A DNA stretch of 64,000 nt. Source: Cinnamomum chago (Eukaryota; Streptophyta; Magnoliopsida; Laurales; Lauraceae). A model generated the notes under the pieces. It was not told where the DNA came from and ran no database searches. It worked only from the letters and a program-made list of their open reading frames with translations. Below, one piece after another: positions 58,471-64,000 of the stretch (within the stretch, counting starts at the first letter, position 1; every line of letters starts with the position of its first letter). The stretch covers positions 19,476,501 to 19,540,500 of the forward strand of contig CP142454.1 in NCBI GenBank assembly GCA_038049695.1, given 5' to 3'. Both the position numbers and the translations under genes were made by a program.

Positions 58471-59102
58471 ATGTTTTTTGCCATCCATCTACATAGGCTT
58501 TCTGTGCTAGAAAACAATGCACTAAGTAATAAGAAGATCTCTAGACCCACAAGCCTCCTGTTGCTCCAGCACAGGAAGCTACGCTCTCCACACCCCACTA
58601 GTCATATTCTAGTTCAATTGCAGCAGTGGAGACTCGATCCCAAATTCTGAGTTGATACCAATCCAGCAAAAAGCTGTCTAGCGACATCTTATAGCATTTT
58701 TCCATTAGATGATATTTGCCTTGGCAGGACTAACACAAGCAAAAATCATAAAATATATGATAAAATGAATCAGTCAATATTTCAATGATGGCCATATAGA
58801 AGACCAACCAGAAACAGCCCCTATGGGATGTGTTGAAGCTATAAATTCAAGATTCTTTAGATGAATTAGTTAGGAACAAACAAGATAAACAAGGAAACTA
58901 CAAAGAAAATAGCTTTTAACTAATATTGGGTGTCAAAGTACAAATCTGACCTCAAATGAGAAAAAAGCCCACAAGAAGATGACGTTGATGATCCCTTGAC
59001 CGTGAAATAAGTCAGAAGGTAACATTAACCATCAACCACATTTAGCAAAATTAGTGAAAAAGGATGTCCCAAATAATTTGCATGCCATAGGATATACATA
59101 TA

Positions 59103-59275
59103 GGGGAATGTTCATATGCATCCATTCCTCACCATAGGGTGAGGGATGCTTCTATAAATGAGGGGTTTCGAGTACAAAAGGGAGATTTCAAGTATATAGG
59201 GTGTACTTGAAACCCCCCATTTATAGAAGCATCACCCACCCTATGGTGAGAGATGAATGCATATGAACATTCTCC
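59103..59275. mobile_element. Foldback MITE, ~173 bp
   Basis: GGGAATGTTCATATGCATCC, CACCATAGGGTGAG and ATGCTTCTATAAATG.GGGG on the left are the inverted complement of CCCCCCATTTATAGAAGCAT, CACCCTATGGTGAGAGATG and ATGCATATGAACATTCTCC on the right. The loop is only ~25 bp, so the whole element is a near-perfect hairpin. No clear TSD. Confidence 0.88.
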
Positions 59276-59308
59276 ATATATATATATATATGAATATGCT
59301 CTTATGAG

Positions 59309-59442
59309 AGATAACTCTCACCTTATATGAGATATAAAGGTGAGGACCCTCACATTTAAATTGTTGGCATTAAATATGAATGTGAGGGCCCTCACCTTAT
59401 CTCTCATATAAGGTGAAAGATCTCTCTCGTACAAGCATCTAC
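59309..59442. mobile_element. Second foldback element, ~134 bp, adjacent to the first
   Basis: CTTATGAGAGATAACTCTCA, CCTTATATGAGATA, AGGTGAGG.CCCTCACATT pairs with AATGTGAGGGCCCTCACCTT, ATCTCTCATATAAGG and AAGATCTCTCTCGTACAAG. The spacer is AAATTGTTGGCATTAAATA. It is followed by (CA)n and (TA)n runs. Confidence 0.82.
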
Positions 59443-59469
59443 CACACACACACACACATATATATATAT

Positions 59470-59804
59470 ATAAATATTCATGTCCATCCATCATTCACCA
59501 TGTTATGGTGAGGAACAACATAGTAGGGTTGACTTTATAACACATTCGAACCATCCACACACATGAAACCCCCTTAAGTACGCTAGACCCAATGAATTTT
59601 CACCTATCCAAATGGATTGGACCATTAGATTAAGGGTAAAAAATTTTCCTTTAATATAAAGTCATTAAATTTGTGGGCCACCGATGAAGGGGTTAGAGGC
59701 ATGTGATTGACCCCAAATTTGATATATAATCTCATCCAATGTGTCTCTTCCCATCCCCCACAAGTCCCATGATTAATGGGTCCCTAGGTGGGCCCCATTA
59801 AGTT

Positions 59805-59838
<34 letters not shown>
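59470..59838. repeat. Decayed MULE-MITE relative plus (TA)n
   Basis: Read on the minus strand the interior has GGTGGGCCCACCTAGGG-like, ATATCAAATTTGGGGTCAAT, CCTCTAACCCCTTCATCGGT and TTTAATGACTTTATAT-like stretches, the same body as the elements at 30624 and 55083. Terminal inverted repeats are not intact. It ends in a (TA)n run at 59809-59838. Confidence 0.65.
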
Positions 59839-59841
<3 letters not shown>

Positions 59842-60480
59842 AATCAGAAACTCATTTCAGCACTACTTGTATGATTTCGGTCAGTCACGTTGTTCAATAT
59901 CAACAAAACCATGATTCATGTGCACACACATTATAATTATAAGAATTACTAGGTCTAAGTCGGAGAACCTAATTTTCATTCACCAAGGTTAAAACAAATA
60001 ATGGCCATATATTATAGTTGAGTGGAAGAGGGAATTGTGACACCAACCTGAGATTGATGGGGCAAGGCCGCAGTAATTAATGATGATGATTGATGAGCAC
60101 ATACTCTTGCTGCCGCTTTATCATTCATCCTTTGAACTAAAGTTTAATTCATTGAACTTGCTCTTGTTCTCAGATTCTGAAGCAGCAGAAAACAGGAGAA
60201 AAAGAACGGGAAAAAAGATTCCATTCAACATATGTAAGGCAACTGTACAATGACTACCTTTTGGCATAATGATGACCAATGAGCAGAAGACGCTAACTAC
60301 AAGGATCTCTGGCACAATTATAATGCTTCTAAGCATTAGATGGTCAGTAAAAATTCCACCAATCCATCATCAAATCAAGTGCAAATACCAACCAAGGAGT
60401 ACCAAGGCCTTATCAAAGAAGCCTATGGCATCTCATTTCTTTAAGAAAATAAGAACAATTAACAGTAATTAATAATCTAA

Positions 60481-60643
60481 CTAAGCAGCTTTGATTATAC
60501 TACAGTGCCATTGCATCCAAAACTGAATGGCCATAGCTTTGTCCTGATCTTGAATAAATACAAACCCATTCGGAGCCTGTGGCGAGAAAGACAAATCATT
60601 GGTGAAGTAAATGTTGTAGTCTGGGTTCTTTATCGGACTGATC
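60481..60643 (-). other. Exon-like open frame of unknown identity, downstream of the mannosidase
   Basis: After the acceptor-like TTTTTTTTAG (60653-60644) the minus strand reads, without a stop for 53 codons, ISPIKNPDYNIYFTNDLSFS, PQAPNGFVFIQDQDKAMAIQ, FWMQWHCSIIKAA, then TAG at 60483-60481. The composition is protein-like and unlike the random frames around it. I do not recognise the family. It begins only 74 bp beyond the mannosidase stop codon. It could be an alternative last exon, a fragment of another gene, or chance. Confidence 0.35.
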
Positions 60644-60717
60644 CTAAAAAAAACATAGAATAAAAAAAAAAAAAAATCAAAATTTCAAACTGGAAGTGGC
60701 ACCAAACCACCTCTCAA

Positions 60718-64000
<3,283 letters not shown>

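Noticed and set aside
60121..60336. 71-codon minus-strand frame downstream of the mannosidase
   Set aside because: Hydrophobic, no homology recognised; possible splice sites inside it make a continuous protein unlikely.

Overview
The window is nuclear DNA of a flowering plant. It has spliced genes with GT-AG introns, very long introns filled with transposable elements, LTR retrotransposons, TRIMs, MITEs and a LINE tail. The long intron insertions and the many MITEs rich in GGGCCC/GTGGGCCC suggest a woody, TE-rich angiosperm, possibly a magnoliid or early-diverging eudicot; that placement is only an inference.

Five genes can be supported. (1) Squalene synthase (SQS, minus strand, 21400 down to 2827): ten coding exons are present with all phases consistent (345 codons). 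The C-terminal exon(s) with the membrane anchor lie off the left edge, beyond a last intron that holds a Copia fragment and a Ty3/gypsy-type LTR. (2) Cytosolic ribosomal protein L7 (RPL7/uL30, plus strand, 5' UTR exon ending at 35609, CDS 42841-44062): complete, 246 aa, six coding exons, with a 7.2 kb 5' UTR intron. (3, 4) Two tandem copies of an intronless 67-aa CxxC...CxxC protein (minus strand, 49649-49852 and 53987-54190), inside a duplicated segment of more than 1 kb. (5) The 3' end of a class I alpha-1,2-mannosidase (MNS1/MNS2 type, GH47, minus strand, 60718 to beyond 64000): the last two exons, separated by a 2.95 kb intron that carries a decayed Copia element. The genes are unrelated in function (sterol synthesis, translation, an unknown zinc-ribbon-like protein, N-glycan trimming) and there is no sign of a cluster.

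Layout: 1-2650, nested LTR elements. 2650-21400, SQS with introns holding two TRIMs, a Copia-like element, a LINE tail, a snap-back repeat and several tandem duplications. 21400-35400, intergenic DNA dense with datable insertions: a G-rich MITE, a hAT MITE with an 8-bp TSD, a 3.07 kb solo LTR with a perfect 5-bp TSD, and a 1.85 kb hAT element with a perfect 8-bp TSD into which a MULE-type MITE has inserted. 35400-44250, RPL7, whose leader intron carries a 2.2 kb MULE with ~290-bp terminal inverted repeats and a perfect 9-bp TSD. 44250-48800, MITE and LINE debris. 48800-54720, the duplicated small-gene segment, interrupted by a degenerate minisatellite and a deleted Copia element with paired LTRs. 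55083-59840, MITEs, hairpins and a Copia remnant. 60100-64000, the mannosidase 3' end.

I found no evidence of a new multi-gene system. The most interesting items are a 24-bp tandem duplication of a 3' splice site in RPL7 that would allow an in-frame +8-residue isoform, the tandem CxxC gene pair whose promoters have diverged (poly-G next to a TATA box in one, a GA repeat in the leader of the other), the GC-rich hAT element with a nested MULE MITE, the long-TIR MULE in the RPL7 leader intron, and an unexplained exon-like open frame just downstream of the mannosidase.
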